Shown: positions 9,777-22,131, numbered from the stretch's first letter. The stretch: DNA of 64,000 bases from Thermanaerosceptrum fracticalcis (GCF_000746025.2 NZ_CP045798.1:3455501-3519500); one strand, 5' to 3'. Made by a program: numbers and translations. The notes: a model not told the origin generated them from the sequence alone.

Positions 9777-10685
9777 ATGAGGTCTTTTCAGGAAATCAAA
9801 GAGGCAGTTCTCAATCACCCGGTAAAAAAAGTCATTGCCGTGGCAGCAGCCGATGATGAGGATGTATTGGTAGCGGTCAAAATGGCCAGCCAGATGAAAC
9901 TGGCCGAGCCAATTCTCATCGGCAATGAGGTAAAAATCCGTGAGATAGCGGATGAGGTAGCTTTTGACTTAACAGGGGTTAAAGTAATTGATGAGCCGGA
10001 CCAGTTCCAGGCTGCCCGTAAAGCTGTCAGGAAAATTCGTGAGGGCGAGGCCCATATCATCATGAAGGGATTAATCGGTACTGCTCCTTTCCTCAAAGCT
10101 ATCCTGGAAAAGGATGTGGGCTTAAGGACGGGCAATGTTCTCAGTCATGTAGCTTTATTTGAAGTCCCCCACTTCTCTCGTTTACTGCTGGTTACCGATG
10201 CTGCTATGAATATTGCGCCTACCCTTCCGGAGAAGGTACAAATTATCCAGAATGCCTTACAGGTCACGAAAAAATTAAAGATAAGCCAGCCCAAAACGGC
10301 GGCGGTATGTGCAGTGGAAACTGTAAACCAGGATATGCCGGCCACTGTGGATGCTGCCCTGCTGGCCAAGATGAGTGAACGAGGCCAGATCAAAGGGACT
10401 ATTATTGATGGACCCCTGGCCTTGGATAATGCTGTTTCCCTGGAGGCAGCCAGGCACAAAGGTATTAAGAGCCCCGTTGCTGGTGAGGCTGACATTATTA
10501 TAGTGCCCGACATTGAAGCGGGTAATATTATGTATAAGACCCTGGTCTACCTGGCCAATGCCGATAATGCCGGGGTAGTAATGGGCGCCCTGGCTCCCAT
10601 TGTGCTTACTTCTCGTGCCGATACGGCTGAGGCCAAGCTGAATTCTATTGCCTTGAGCATGCTGCTGGCCCAAGGGGATGAATAA
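9777..10685 (+). CDS. ptb: Phosphate butyryltransferase
   Basis: Converts butyryl-CoA (or a branched-chain acyl-CoA) and phosphate to the acyl phosphate. The 302-residue protein belongs to the phosphate acetyl/butyryltransferase family: MKGLIGTAPFLKAIL (about 100-114), TDAAMNI (about 139) and the conserved VPDIEAGNI (about 243) are visible. The AAGGGGA before the ATG is the ribosome binding site. buk follows 21 bp later, giving substrate-level ATP from acyl-CoA. The preceding 150 bp hold no convincing promoter. Confidence 0.93.
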   Translation: MRSFQEIKEAVLNHPVKKVIAVAAADDEDVLVAVKMASQMKLAEPILIGNEVKIREIADEVAFDLTGVKVIDEPDQFQAARKAVRKIREGEAHIIMKGLIGTAPFLKAILEKDVGLRTGNVLSHVALFEVPHFSRLLLVTDAAMNIAPTLPEKVQIIQNALQVTKKLKISQPKTAAVCAVETVNQDMPATVDAALLAKMSERGQIKGTIIDGPLALDNAVSLEAARHKGIKSPVAGEADIIIVPDIEAGNIMYKTLVYLANADNAGVVMGALAPIVLTSRADTAEAKLNSIALSMLLAQGDE

Positions 10686-10706
10686 AGATAAGAGGAGACG
10701 GATAAG

Positions 10707-11777
10707 ATGGAGAACTATAAAATCCTGGCCATTAACCCTGGCTCAACATCTACTAAGATTGCTGTCTTTGTCAATGAAAACCTGGACTTTGAGAAAACGC
10801 TGCGTCATAGTACGGAGGAACTGGAGAAGTTCCCGCGGGTGGCCGACCAGTTTTTATTCCGCATGGAGGTAATTACTTCTTCCCTGGAGGAAGCCCAAAT
10901 TCCCCTCGGTAGTTTGCAGGCTGTGGTGGGTCGGGGGGGATTACTTAAACCTATTAGCGGCGGAACTTATCTTGTCAATGAAGCCATGTGCCATGATTTG
11001 AAGCATGCCAAAAAGGAACATGCATCTAACCTGGGTGCCCTGATTGCTAGAGAGATAGGCGAGAGGTTTGGCATCCCTGCCTTTATTGTAGACCCCGTAG
11101 TGGTAGACGAAATGGAGCCGCTGGCCAGAGTATCGGGCATGAAAGGGGTGGAACGGAAAAGCCTTTTTCATGCCTTAAACCAGAAAGCCATTGCACGCAA
11201 GGCAGCAGAGGCCCTTAACAAAAAGTATGAAGAATGTAATCTGATAGTAGCTCACATGGGCGGCGGTGTTTCCGTAGGAGCCCATGAAAAAGGCAGGGTA
11301 ATTGACGTTAATAATGCTTTAGACGGAGATGGGCCATTTTCCCCGGAACGTTCCGGGGGGGTTCCCGTAGGCAGTATTGTAGAAATGTGCTTTGAAAAGG
11401 GCTTGAGCCGGAATGAAGTATACAAATGTATTGTGGGGCGGGGGGGCCTGGTGGGTTATCTGGGTACTAACGATGCCAGGGTCGTGGAAGAGATGATTAA
11501 GCAGGGAAATGAAGAAGCCCGCCTGGTTTATGAGGCCATGGCCTATCAGGTAGCTAAAGAGATTGGCAGTTGTGCTGCGGTGCTGAAAGGGAAAGTGGAG
11601 GCTATTGCCCTAACGGGCGGCCTGGCTTATTCCCAGATGCTAACTAACTGGATAAAAGAAAGAGTGGAGTTTATTGCCCCCGTGATGATCTTCCCCGGCG
11701 AAGGAGAAATGGAAGCCCTGGCAGGAGGGGCCTTACGGGTCTTACAGGGGACAGAGGTCTATAAAGAATATTTATAG
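10707..11777 (+). CDS. buk: Butyrate kinase
   Basis: Transfers phosphate from butyryl phosphate to ADP, giving butyrate and ATP in the cytoplasm. The 356 residues match the acetokinase/butyrate kinase family: phosphate-1 loop [13 protein letters not shown] (about 8-20), GRGGLLKP (about 74), [12 protein letters not shown] (about 182) and the adenosine loop LTGGLAYS (about 302). It forms the classical ptb-buk pair. Branched-chain or other C4-C5 acyl phosphates are possible substrates. The gene is followed by a 138-bp spacer. Confidence 0.95.
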   Translation: MENYKILAINPGSTSTKIAVFVNENLDFEKTLRHSTEELEKFPRVADQFLFRMEVITSSLEEAQIPLGSLQAVVGRGGLLKPISGGTYLVNEAMCHDLKHAKKEHASNLGALIAREIGERFGIPAFIVDPVVVDEMEPLARVSGMKGVERKSLFHALNQKAIARKAAEALNKKYEECNLIVAHMGGGVSVGAHEKGRVIDVNNALDGDGPFSPERSGGVPVGSIVEMCFEKGLSRNEVYKCIVGRGGLVGYLGTNDARVVEEMIKQGNEEARLVYEAMAYQVAKEIGSCAAVLKGKVEAIALTGGLAYSQMLTNWIKERVEFIAPVMIFPGEGEMEALAGGALRVLQGTEVYKEYL

Positions 11778-11915
11778 TGTTTCACTAAACGCAACAATGT
11801 TTTACATCATAAATTATTTTTAGCTTTCTTAGGTTATGTCAGAATTCAGGGGAGGATTAAGTCGATTCTTATGGAAATATTATAGCGCTAATCTCAACCT
11901 GGAGGAGGATTATCG

Positions 11916-12389
11916 ATGATTCTCGGACACATCAAAAATTTGGATGTAGAAAAAGGCGCCTTCTCACCTACGCTGGTTAAAGGGTTGGCATACCTGGCTA
12001 ACACTGATTTCTCCACCCTGGCGCCAGGACGCTATGAGCTGGACGGTGATAAAATGTTTGCCCTGGTCCAGGACAGTCAAACCCAGCCCAAAGCCCAGCG
12101 TAAAGCGGAAACCCACGAAAAGTATATTGATGTCCAGTATATAGCAGAAGGCGTCGAGGTTATGGGTTATGCTCTGAACTCCCCGGAGCATGAAATAAAA
12201 GAAAATCTCCTGGCAGAGAAAGATGCTATCTTTTACAAAACTGTAAAAGGTGAGATCGACCTGGTTGTATTCCAGGGGATGTACGCCGTTTTCTTCCCCC
12301 ATGATGTCCACCGTCCCGGCTGCATGTACGGGGCAGAGCTCTCTATAGTGAAAAAAGTGGTACTGAAAATTGCGGTTAGCGCAATGTAA
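11916..12389 (+). CDS. YhcH/YjgK/YiaL (DUF386) family protein
   Basis: A 157-residue single-domain protein of the YhcH/YiaL cupin-like family, whose members open or isomerise sugars such as sialic acid derivatives and bind a metal. Supporting residues are the conserved ETHEKYIDVQYI (about 66-77) and the C-terminal FFPHDVHRPG (about 126-135), both containing metal-ligand candidates. GGAGGAGG precedes the ATG. No sugar operon adjoins it; it stands between buk and PFOR, so its substrate is unknown. Confidence 0.85.
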   Translation: MILGHIKNLDVEKGAFSPTLVKGLAYLANTDFSTLAPGRYELDGDKMFALVQDSQTQPKAQRKAETHEKYIDVQYIAEGVEVMGYALNSPEHEIKENLLAEKDAIFYKTVKGEIDLVVFQGMYAVFFPHDVHRPGCMYGAELSIVKKVVLKIAVSAM

Positions 12390-12397
12390 GTAGACGG

Positions 12398-12425
12398 AAA
12401 CCGGCCACGATTATGGTCGGTTTAT
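12398..12425 (+). terminator. Weak terminator after the YhcH-like gene
   Basis: The stem AAACCGGCCA / TGGTCGGTTT has one mismatch and is followed by TATTCC, a poor T-run. Confidence 0.5.
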
Positions 12426-12533
12426 TCCTTAAAAAAGTAAAATTTTGTTGTACAAATGCGCGATTATATGCAAAATTAAAACTTTTGTTATTTGCTTATA
12501 TTTCCAACAATTTATTTTAAAGTTTATATATAA

Positions 12534-16088
<3,555 letters not shown>

Positions 16089-16145
16089 TGAAACACAGGG
16101 TTAGTCGAGACAGAGCTCTTAAAGTAACACACAATAAAAAATAAA

Positions 16146-16200
16146 AAGAAAGCCGCAGGGTAAGTTTTGTGCTTACCGTGCGGCTTTCTTTACTTTTTTG
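16146..16200 (+). terminator. Strong Rho-independent terminator after PFOR
   Basis: A long stem (AAGAAAGCCGCAGGGTAAG against CTTACCGTGCGGCTTTCTT, one mismatch) with a 7-nt loop is followed by TACTTTTTTG. Confidence 0.93.
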
Positions 16201-16207
16201 TTTGCTA

Positions 16208-16313
16208 TTTGAGGACGAAATAGGTCCACTAACTGAAAAAGGTATGAAAAAGGGGTTTTAGTGCTGGCTTGCCATTAAATATATGTTGTAGTACAATTTT
16301 TGAGGACAAAATA
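16208..16313. repeat. Pair of direct repeats TTTGAGGACRAAATA
   Basis: A 15-nt motif occurs at 16208-16222 and again at 16299-16313 with one difference (G/A). The second copy begins just after the -10 box of the promoter at 16269-16297 and precedes the ribosome binding site of the 113-aa gene, as an operator would. Confidence 0.45.
16269..16297 (+). promoter_or_regulatory. Sigma-A type promoter of the 113-aa gene
   Basis: TTGCCA (16269-16274) and TACAAT (16292-16297) are separated by 17 bp, 33 bp before the start codon of the following gene. Confidence 0.7.
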
Positions 16314-16330
16314 CCTAAGGAGCTGAAAGT

Positions 16331-16672
16331 ATGGAGAATTTCTTTGCCAAAATGAAAGAATACCTACGTATGGATACAGAAATATCCTTTACCGAATTTA
16401 ATGATTACTACCAGCAGGTTATGGACTACCTCAAAGCAAATTATGAAAAAATGGAAAAAGAAGATAATATTAAAGCAAAATTTATCCTCATGATCTTGGC
16501 CAGCAACAGTGCGGCCCGGGCCCAAAGAAAAGGACCCGAAATGAAAAAATACAGGAAAATTAATGAAAAGACTAAGTTCTGGGCCGATGCTATCAACTAC
16601 CGGCTCATTCAATCCGGTATGTCGCAGAGTGAAATTGATCAGGCGCTGGATGAAATAAATAAAGAAATATAA
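16331..16672 (+). CDS. Hypothetical protein, 113 aa
   Basis: I do not recognise a family. The product is a charged, mostly helical soluble protein with no membrane segment, no cysteine and no signal peptide; basic and acidic residues alternate (for example YEKMEKEDNIKAKF and MKKYRKINEKTKF). It has its own promoter, an AAGGAG ribosome binding site and a possible operator repeat, so it is very probably expressed. Its 3' end abuts a truncated gene remnant on the other strand. Confidence 0.75.
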   Translation: MENFFAKMKEYLRMDTEISFTEFNDYYQQVMDYLKANYEKMEKEDNIKAKFILMILASNSAARAQRKGPEMKKYRKINEKTKFWADAINYRLIQSGMSQSEIDQALDEINKEI

Positions 16673-16745
16673 AAAATGCGGCTGTGCCCCTTCGAGTGGT
16701 ATCGAATTGCACATAACGCAGAAAATGCTGGACGACTTCTTCCAT
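16605..16745 (-). pseudogene. Truncated peptidase T-like gene start
   Basis: On the minus strand a complete set of start signals precedes only about 20 meaningful codons: a promoter (16777-16805), AGGAGG, and an ATG at 16745. The first residues, MEEVVQHFLRYVQFDT, resemble the N terminus of tripeptidase T (PepT, family M20). After about residue 20 the similarity ends and the frame runs into the 3' part of the 113-aa gene, stopping at 16605. I infer a gene whose 3' part was deleted. The match is short, so the family assignment is tentative. Confidence 0.4.
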
Positions 16746-16776
16746 GAATCATCCCTCCTTTAGTGCTCGCTATCTT

Positions 16777-16805
16777 ATCATACGTCATTTGGTAACCCCT
16801 GTCAA
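16777..16805 (-). promoter_or_regulatory. Near-consensus promoter of the truncated peptidase gene
   Basis: On the minus strand, TTGACA (16800-16805) and TATGAT (16777-16782) are separated by 17 bp and point towards the ATG at 16745. Confidence 0.65.
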
Positions 16806-16869
16806 AAGTGGTCCAAAGTGAACCGGTGGGCAAAATGATAAATCCCGCTTGTGTCGGATGGTATATGAA

Positions 16870-16881
16870 ATGACTAGTCAT
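16870..16881. promoter_or_regulatory. 12-bp perfect palindrome
   Basis: ATGACTAGTCAT lies upstream of the truncated peptidase promoter; it could be an operator for that lost gene. No regulator is identified. Confidence 0.25.
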
Positions 16882-16921
16882 ATGGAAGGGGATATGGGTA
16901 TATCATTGGCAGGGTAGTAGA

Positions 16922-16947
16922 AAAGGACTGGTGTGCACCAGTCCTTT
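16922..16947 (-). terminator. Terminator of the minus-strand flavin reductase gene
   Basis: A perfect 12-bp stem (AAAGGACTGGTG / CACCAGTCCTTT) with a 2-nt loop lies 16 bp past the stop of the minus-strand gene; its arms supply short A and T tracts on both strands. Confidence 0.75.
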
Positions 16948-16963
16948 CTTCCTATTACGAGCC

Positions 16964-17467
16964 TTATACTTCTTGATGGCAGGCTACTATTTCGCCAAAG
17001 TACAGGGTATGGTAGTCTTTTTTCGGGTAAAACTTGGCATCCACATCTGTTGGTATCCCAGCGGGGTCTAAGGCCTGTTTGTAGATGATCTTGCACTCAA
17101 AGTGAAGGTCACATCCTTCAATCAGAGGGGAGGACACTTTGGCCGCAGGCAAGGTTTTTAAGCCGCATTCCTTAAATTTGTCGATGTCGCGGCCTGATTT
17201 GCTGCCACAGGTGGCCAGGGCTTCCTTCAGCTTGCCAAAGGGAATGCTTATTGTAAAATTATCCGCGGATTCTATCAGTTCATAAGTATAACGAGAATCT
17301 CTGACCATCACGGTAAAACAGGGTTTGCCCCAAATGACGCCAATATAACCCCAGCCTATGGTCATGGTATTTAGTTTTCCCCTAGCTTCCACTGTGAGGA
17401 AAGCCCCTTTGGGAAGGTATTCCAGGGCCTCTTTGGCCAGTTCGTTATAGGGAATTTCTTTAAGCAT
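16964..17467 (-). CDS. Flavin reductase family protein (flavoredoxin-like)
   Basis: A 167-residue FMN-binding split-barrel protein: MTIGWGYIGVIWGKPCFTV (about 35-53) is the flavin-binding region, and SGRDIDKF (about 91-98) is the loop typical of flavoredoxin and flavin reductase-like proteins. Such proteins carry electrons or reduce free flavin in anaerobes; the partner is unknown. It is related to the N-terminal domain of the Hrb-type fusion at 7559 but lacks rubredoxin. GGAGGTG precedes the ATG on the minus strand. Confidence 0.88.
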   Translation of the reverse strand: MLKEIPYNELAKEALEYLPKGAFLTVEARGKLNTMTIGWGYIGVIWGKPCFTVMVRDSRYTYELIESADNFTISIPFGKLKEALATCGSKSGRDIDKFKECGLKTLPAAKVSSPLIEGCDLHFECKIIYKQALDPAGIPTDVDAKFYPKKDYHTLYFGEIVACHQEV

Positions 17468-17496
17468 GACAACACCTCCAACCAGTATCTCCCAGC

Positions 17497-17524
17497 ATTA
17501 TACCATAAATGAGCAGAAAGCCAA
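17497..17524 (-). promoter_or_regulatory. Promoter of the flavin reductase gene
   Basis: On the minus strand TTGGCT (17519-17524) and TATAAT (17497-17502) are 16 bp apart, 30 bp before the ATG. Confidence 0.5.
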
Positions 17525-17612
17525 AACCTTGAGTCTTGCAAAAATATGATACAATAATAAAGTATTGTTGATTTATATGAAAAAATATACTTGTAGGAGA
17601 CGAGAGTTAAGG

Positions 17613-18257
17613 ATGAAAAAAATTACAACATTGCTCTTTGATCTGGATGGGGTATTAATTGATTCTTTTCCTGATGTGGCGGATGCTCTTAATTACGCTT
17701 TTAAAGCCGTAGGAGCTCCGGAAAAAAGCTACGAGGAGATAAAAAGCATCTTTGGTTACGGGGCAAAAAACCTGGTAGCTGACGGGCTTGGCGAGAAATA
17801 CGCCAGCTATTTTAATGAGGCAATGGTCACTTTTAAGGAGCGGTACCTGGCGACCTGTCTCAATAAAACAAAACTGTATCCTGGCGTGAAAGAGGTTCTG
17901 AACCACTTTAAGGACAAAAATCTGGCGGTTGTAACCAATAAGAGTGAGTTCTTTTCCCGCTATATCCTGGAACAGCTGGGTGTTGGCCAATACTTTCGTT
18001 ATATCGTAGGACCGGAATCCGTAAGCTGTTTAAAACCACACCCTGAAGGGATCCTGCTTTTACTAGAGCGCTTTCGGGCCGATGCTGCCGAGAGTGTGAT
18101 GATAGGTGATTTCCCATCGGATATGGCGGCAGGAAAGGCAGCCGGGACTCTTACCTGTGGTGCTTATTACGGTTTCGGTGACAGAACAAAACTTAAAGGT
18201 GCCCAAGCCGACTATTACATTGAAACCATCGCTGAGCTTAAAGATCTGTTTTTTTAG
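17613..18257 (+). CDS. HAD-family phosphatase (phosphoglycolate phosphatase-like)
   Basis: A 214-residue haloacid dehalogenase-superfamily hydrolase. The four motifs are present: LFDLDGVLIDS (motif I, nucleophilic Asp), VVTNKSEF (II), LKPHPEG with the lysine (III), and IGDFPSDMAAGKAAG (IV). A helical cap lies between I and II, as in Gph/PpaX phosphatases. The frame extends upstream to 17565, but AGGAGA and the MKKITTLLFDLDG start favour ATG 17613. The substrate is unknown. The UPF0182 gene follows 40 bp later. Confidence 0.88.
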   Translation: MKKITTLLFDLDGVLIDSFPDVADALNYAFKAVGAPEKSYEEIKSIFGYGAKNLVADGLGEKYASYFNEAMVTFKERYLATCLNKTKLYPGVKEVLNHFKDKNLAVVTNKSEFFSRYILEQLGVGQYFRYIVGPESVSCLKPHPEGILLLLERFRADAAESVMIGDFPSDMAAGKAAGTLTCGAYYGFGDRTKLKGAQADYYIETIAELKDLFF

Positions 18258-18297
18258 TGACCTGCTTTAAAAAGCTGTGTAAAGGAGAGTGAGCTGG

Positions 18298-21024
18298 TTG
18301 TACGGAGGATATCATGGGACTCCAGGGGATGAAAATGTTAGAGAGTTTAAATTATCCCCTAAAATTCCTCATAAATTGATAATGTTCCTGGCTGTAATTT
18401 TGCTTTTCAGCATCTTGCGGTTTCTTGTCTCTTTCAAGCTGGACTGGACCTGGTTCAGTGTTTTAGGTTACGGGCCTGTTTTTTGGAAGTCCTTTTTAGC
18501 CAAGGTCCTGGTAAGAGGAGGAATATTTGCTGCTGCAGCAGCCTTAAATTTTCTTAATCTTTACCTGGTCTTCAAAGTAGCCAAAAAACCCCTAAAACTT
18601 TTAATTGTCCTGCCTTTGGCCGCTTTCCTGGCTTTTATTGTGATAGGGAATTCAGGAGACCTGTGGTTAGCCATTCTCAAATATTTAAATGCTGAGCCCT
18701 TTGGTTTAACGGATCCCCAGTTTCAACTGGATGTGGGCTTTTATGTTTTTAAACTGCCCGTCTTGTGGCTGGTTTACCGGGTAGTGAATGTCTGGCTACT
18801 GGTCAACCTGGTGGCGGCTCTTACCCTTTATTTGGTATTTTTTCCCCGGCGTAGCGAGGTTTCCTTCCAGAACATAACCAGGCGTATATTCAGCGGCGAG
18901 GAAAAGAAAGGGCTCAACCATATTGGGATACTACTGGGATTGCTCATGGCCTGGCAAGCTGTGCAGTATAAACTATCCACTTATGAGCTCTTATATTCCC
19001 AGGCAGGTTCTGTCATTGGTGCGGGTGCTGCCGATATAGGGGCCAGGCTTCCAGCTTATTATCTGATGATGATTTTCTCTGTCATAACGGGTTTGTTTAT
19101 TACCGTAATTTTTAGTAAACGCATGTTTCTTGCTGTCACTGCCATTCCTGTCTTTTTCCTGGTAACCCTGCTTGCTGCGGGAGTGTTTCCCGGTTTATAT
19201 CAGAAGTTTATTGTGGCCCCTGATGAATTAGGACGGGAAAAGCCCTATTTGGAACGCAACATTATGTACACCCGTTTGGCCTATGGCCTGGATAAGTTGA
19301 CAGAGGTTGAGTATCCGGTGGGTGAACTAACCGCCAAAGATCTACAGGAAAACAGAAAAACCATCGACAATATCAGGCTCCTGGATCACCGGGCTACGAA
19401 AAGCACCTATGGACAACAGCAGGAAATCCGTTCATATTACGATTTCGTCGATGTGGATGTGGACCGCTACCTGATTAATGGCAAAGTGACCCAGGTCCTC
19501 CTGGCAGGAAGGGAATTAAACCGCCAGACCCTGCCGGAACAGGCCCGGACCTTTAATAACCTGATGTTTAAATACACCCATGGTTTCGGGCTGGCCATGA
19601 GTCCGGCCAATTTGGTTAGTGAAGCGGGTTTGCCCCAGTACTTAATCAAAGATATACCACCCCAATCTCCCCTTTTTGCGGTTCAAGAACCACGGATTTA
19701 TTTCGGTGAGGCCACCAAAGATAATGTCATCGTCAATACGGGCCTCAAAGAGTTCGATTATCCTGTAGGTGACGATAACCAGGAATACCTTTACCAGGGC
19801 AAAAAAGGCATCCCCATGAACTTTTTGAACAAAATCCTTTTAACCATCAGGGATATGGAGTTTAAGTACCTGCTTTCCAGTTACATTACTCCGGAGAGCC
19901 AGTATTTGGAGACACGCCATATCAAAGAACGTGTCAAAAGAATTGCACCTTTTCTTCTCTATGACCAGGATCCCTATCTGGTTCTGGGGAAAGACGGCAA
20001 GCTCTATTACCTCATGGATGCCTATACCGTTACCGACAAGTTCCCCTATTCCCAGGCTGTTGATGACAAAAATGGTTTTAACTACTTCAGAAACAGTGTG
20101 AAAATCATCCTGGATGCCTATTCGGGTGAGGTCAATTATTATCTCCTTGACCAGGGTGACCCTATTGTCAGGGTCTACGCCAAAATTTATCCCGGTTTAT
20201 TCAAACCCTGGGAGGCATTTCCCCAGGACTTGAAAGAACATATCCGCTATCCCGAAGACCTCTTTAACATCCAATCCTTGATTTTACGGGATTATCACAT
20301 GAGCAATCCTACCGTTTTTTATAACCGGGAAGATAGGTGGGAGTTAGCCCAGGAGCTGTACTGGGGTAAAGGTCAAGTTCAGGAACCTTATTACAGCATT
20401 ATTAAACTCCCGGGAGAAAAAGAGGAAGAGTTTGTCCTCATGCGTTCCTTTACTCCTACAGGTAAACAAAACATGGTGGCCTGGCTGGCGGGGCGTTCTG
20501 ACGGTGCCAACTACGGAAAGCTTTTGCTTTACAAGTTCCCCAAGGGCGCCCAGGTTCCCGGTACCATGCAGGTAGAATCTGTGATTGACCAGGACCCTTA
20601 TATTTCCGGGCAGCTCACCCTCTGGGGTCAGGGCGGCAGCCGGGTCCTCCGGGGTAATCTCCTGGTCTACCCCATCGGCGGCTCCCTCCTCTATGTGGAA
20701 CCCCTCTATATTGAAGCCGAGCAAAATAAATTCCCCCAGTTAAAGAAAGTCCTGGTTTTCTACAAAGACAAGATTGTGATGGAAGACACCCTGGAAAAAG
20801 CCTTGAAATCTTTATTTGGCACAACTATCCCCGCACCTGTACCTACGGACACTGGCGGTATACCTTTGCCTCCGGCAGAAACCAAGGTCGAGGAATTAAT
20901 CAAACGCTTGATTACTCTGCACAAGGAAAGTAAGGAAAAGCTGAAGGCAGGCGACTGGGCAGGCTACGGCCAGATACAGAGCGAGATTGACAGGATCATG
21001 CGGTCTTTAGAAGAGAGAAGCTAA
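18298..21024 (+). CDS. UPF0182 family membrane protein
   Basis: A large protein of about 908 residues. The N-terminal third holds seven or so hydrophobic helices (about 20-305); the rest is a long, probably extracytoplasmic domain with the family landmarks RPYLERNI-type segment (KPYLERNIMYTRLAYGL), TYGQQQEIRSYYDF and RVYAKIYPGLFKP. The C-terminal tail (about 850-908) is helical. The family is widespread in Firmicutes and Actinobacteria and has no established function. The frame opens at GTG 18289, but AAAGGAG (18281-18287) is better spaced for TTG 18298. Confidence 0.9.
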   Translation: MYGGYHGTPGDENVREFKLSPKIPHKLIMFLAVILLFSILRFLVSFKLDWTWFSVLGYGPVFWKSFLAKVLVRGGIFAAAAALNFLNLYLVFKVAKKPLKLLIVLPLAAFLAFIVIGNSGDLWLAILKYLNAEPFGLTDPQFQLDVGFYVFKLPVLWLVYRVVNVWLLVNLVAALTLYLVFFPRRSEVSFQNITRRIFSGEEKKGLNHIGILLGLLMAWQAVQYKLSTYELLYSQAGSVIGAGAADIGARLPAYYLMMIFSVITGLFITVIFSKRMFLAVTAIPVFFLVTLLAAGVFPGLYQKFIVAPDELGREKPYLERNIMYTRLAYGLDKLTEVEYPVGELTAKDLQENRKTIDNIRLLDHRATKSTYGQQQEIRSYYDFVDVDVDRYLINGKVTQVLLAGRELNRQTLPEQARTFNNLMFKYTHGFGLAMSPANLVSEAGLPQYLIKDIPPQSPLFAVQEPRIYFGEATKDNVIVNTGLKEFDYPVGDDNQEYLYQGKKGIPMNFLNKILLTIRDMEFKYLLSSYITPESQYLETRHIKERVKRIAPFLLYDQDPYLVLGKDGKLYYLMDAYTVTDKFPYSQAVDDKNGFNYFRNSVKIILDAYSGEVNYYLLDQGDPIVRVYAKIYPGLFKPWEAFPQDLKEHIRYPEDLFNIQSLILRDYHMSNPTVFYNREDRWELAQELYWGKGQVQEPYYSIIKLPGEKEEEFVLMRSFTPTGKQNMVAWLAGRSDGANYGKLLLYKFPKGAQVPGTMQVESVIDQDPYISGQLTLWGQGGSRVLRGNLLVYPIGGSLLYVEPLYIEAEQNKFPQLKKVLVFYKDKIVMEDTLEKALKSLFGTTIPAPVPTDTGGIPLPPAETKVEELIKRLITLHKESKEKLKAGDWAGYGQIQSEIDRIMRSLEERS

Positions 21025-21034
21025 GGTGATAACC

Positions 21035-21931
21035 ATGAATTTAACGAACTGCAGAATCTGTCCCTGGGAATGCGGCGTTAACCGGCTGGCAGGGGAAAAG
21101 GGAGTCTGCCAGGCCGGAGGAGAACTGAAGATAGCCAAGGCTTTTCTCCATCCCTGGGAAGAACCCTGTATCAGCGGCACCAGAGGCTCGGGGACTATCT
21201 TTTTTACTCACTGCAATCTAAAATGTGTTTACTGCCAGAACTACAAAATCAGTCAAGAACACTTTGGCAAGGAAATCTCCATTTCCCGTTTTGCCGATAT
21301 CTGTCTTTCCCTGCAGGAAAAAGGAGCTCATAATATAAATTTGGTCTCACCTACCCAGTTTATTCCCCTGGTTAAAGCGGGCTTAAAAGAGGCTAAGGAC
21401 AGAGGGCTCTCCATTCCGGTGGTTTATAATGGTAACGGTTATGAGAAGGTGGGGACGCTTAAAGAATTAAACGGATTAATTGATGTGTATTTGCCTGATC
21501 TCAAGTATTTTTCCAATGAGCACGCCGTGAAGTATTCCGGTGTCCCTAACTATTTTTCCATTGCCACCGGTGCCATCAAGGAGATGTACAGGCAGGTAGG
21601 AGTTCCTCGATTCAATGACGAGGGAATTATTCTGAAAGGATTAATCATCAGGCATCTCCTGTTGCCGGGCCTGGAAGAGGATTCACGGAAGATACTGGAG
21701 TGGATTGCCCGGGAGTTACCCCGGGAGGTTTATCTTAGCCTCATGGGACAGTATACCCCTGTTCACCGTGCACCTGAATTTCCTGCACTGGCCCGTCCTG
21801 TTGGAGAAGAGGCCTATGAAGAAATGATTGATTATTTTTTCCAGCTTGGGCTGGAAAATGGTTTTGTCCAGGAACTTACCTCTTCTGACGTAGGTTATAT
21901 CCCGGATTTTGACTTGGCCGGTCTTGAGTAG
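21035..21931 (+). CDS. Radical SAM protein (PflA/AmmeMemoRadiSam-like)
   Basis: A 298-residue radical SAM enzyme. An N-terminal cysteine cluster (CRICPWECGVNR, then CQAG) precedes the SAM-cluster motif CNLKCVYC (about 64-71, CxxxCxxC spacing). The remainder is the (beta/alpha) barrel with LVSPTQFIP and VYNGNGYE. This matches the pyruvate formate-lyase activase-related proteins of unknown substrate found widely in anaerobes. AAGGTGAT sets the ATG at 21035 rather than GTG 21026. It follows the UPF0182 gene closely; no glycyl-radical enzyme is adjacent. Confidence 0.9.
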   Translation: MNLTNCRICPWECGVNRLAGEKGVCQAGGELKIAKAFLHPWEEPCISGTRGSGTIFFTHCNLKCVYCQNYKISQEHFGKEISISRFADICLSLQEKGAHNINLVSPTQFIPLVKAGLKEAKDRGLSIPVVYNGNGYEKVGTLKELNGLIDVYLPDLKYFSNEHAVKYSGVPNYFSIATGAIKEMYRQVGVPRFNDEGIILKGLIIRHLLLPGLEEDSRKILEWIARELPREVYLSLMGQYTPVHRAPEFPALARPVGEEAYEEMIDYFFQLGLENGFVQELTSSDVGYIPDFDLAGLE

Positions 21932-21974
21932 CAAAATTTGACAGTTACGAATATTGTATACTCTAAGAAAAGTC

Positions 21975-22003
21975 TTGTCAGGTCAAAAAAAATATGCTAT
22001 TCT
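21975..22003 (+). promoter_or_regulatory. Promoter of glutamine synthetase gene
   Basis: TTGTCA (21975-21980) and TATTCT (21998-22003) are separated by 17 bp. The predicted start near 22010 yields a leader of about 120 nt. Confidence 0.6.
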
Positions 22004-22039
22004 AACACCAATAGAAAATTAAATAATAAATTTGAGGGC

Positions 22040-22093
22040 AAAGGCGTTCTCAAAAAGATGGATGTTGATCATCTTTTTGTGACGCCTTTTTTG
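22040..22093 (+). terminator. Leader terminator (attenuator) upstream of glutamine synthetase
   Basis: Inside the glnA leader, AAAGGCGT and ACGCCTTTTTT flank an inner stem AAAAAGATG / CATCTTTTT; the right arm ends in a run of six T followed by TTTTT after one G. The hairpin lies between the predicted promoter and the start codon, so expression should require read-through or antitermination. Confidence 0.7.
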
Positions 22094-22131
22094 TTTTTAA
22101 TTTTATGTGAAAAGAAAGGGGATATGGGAAA

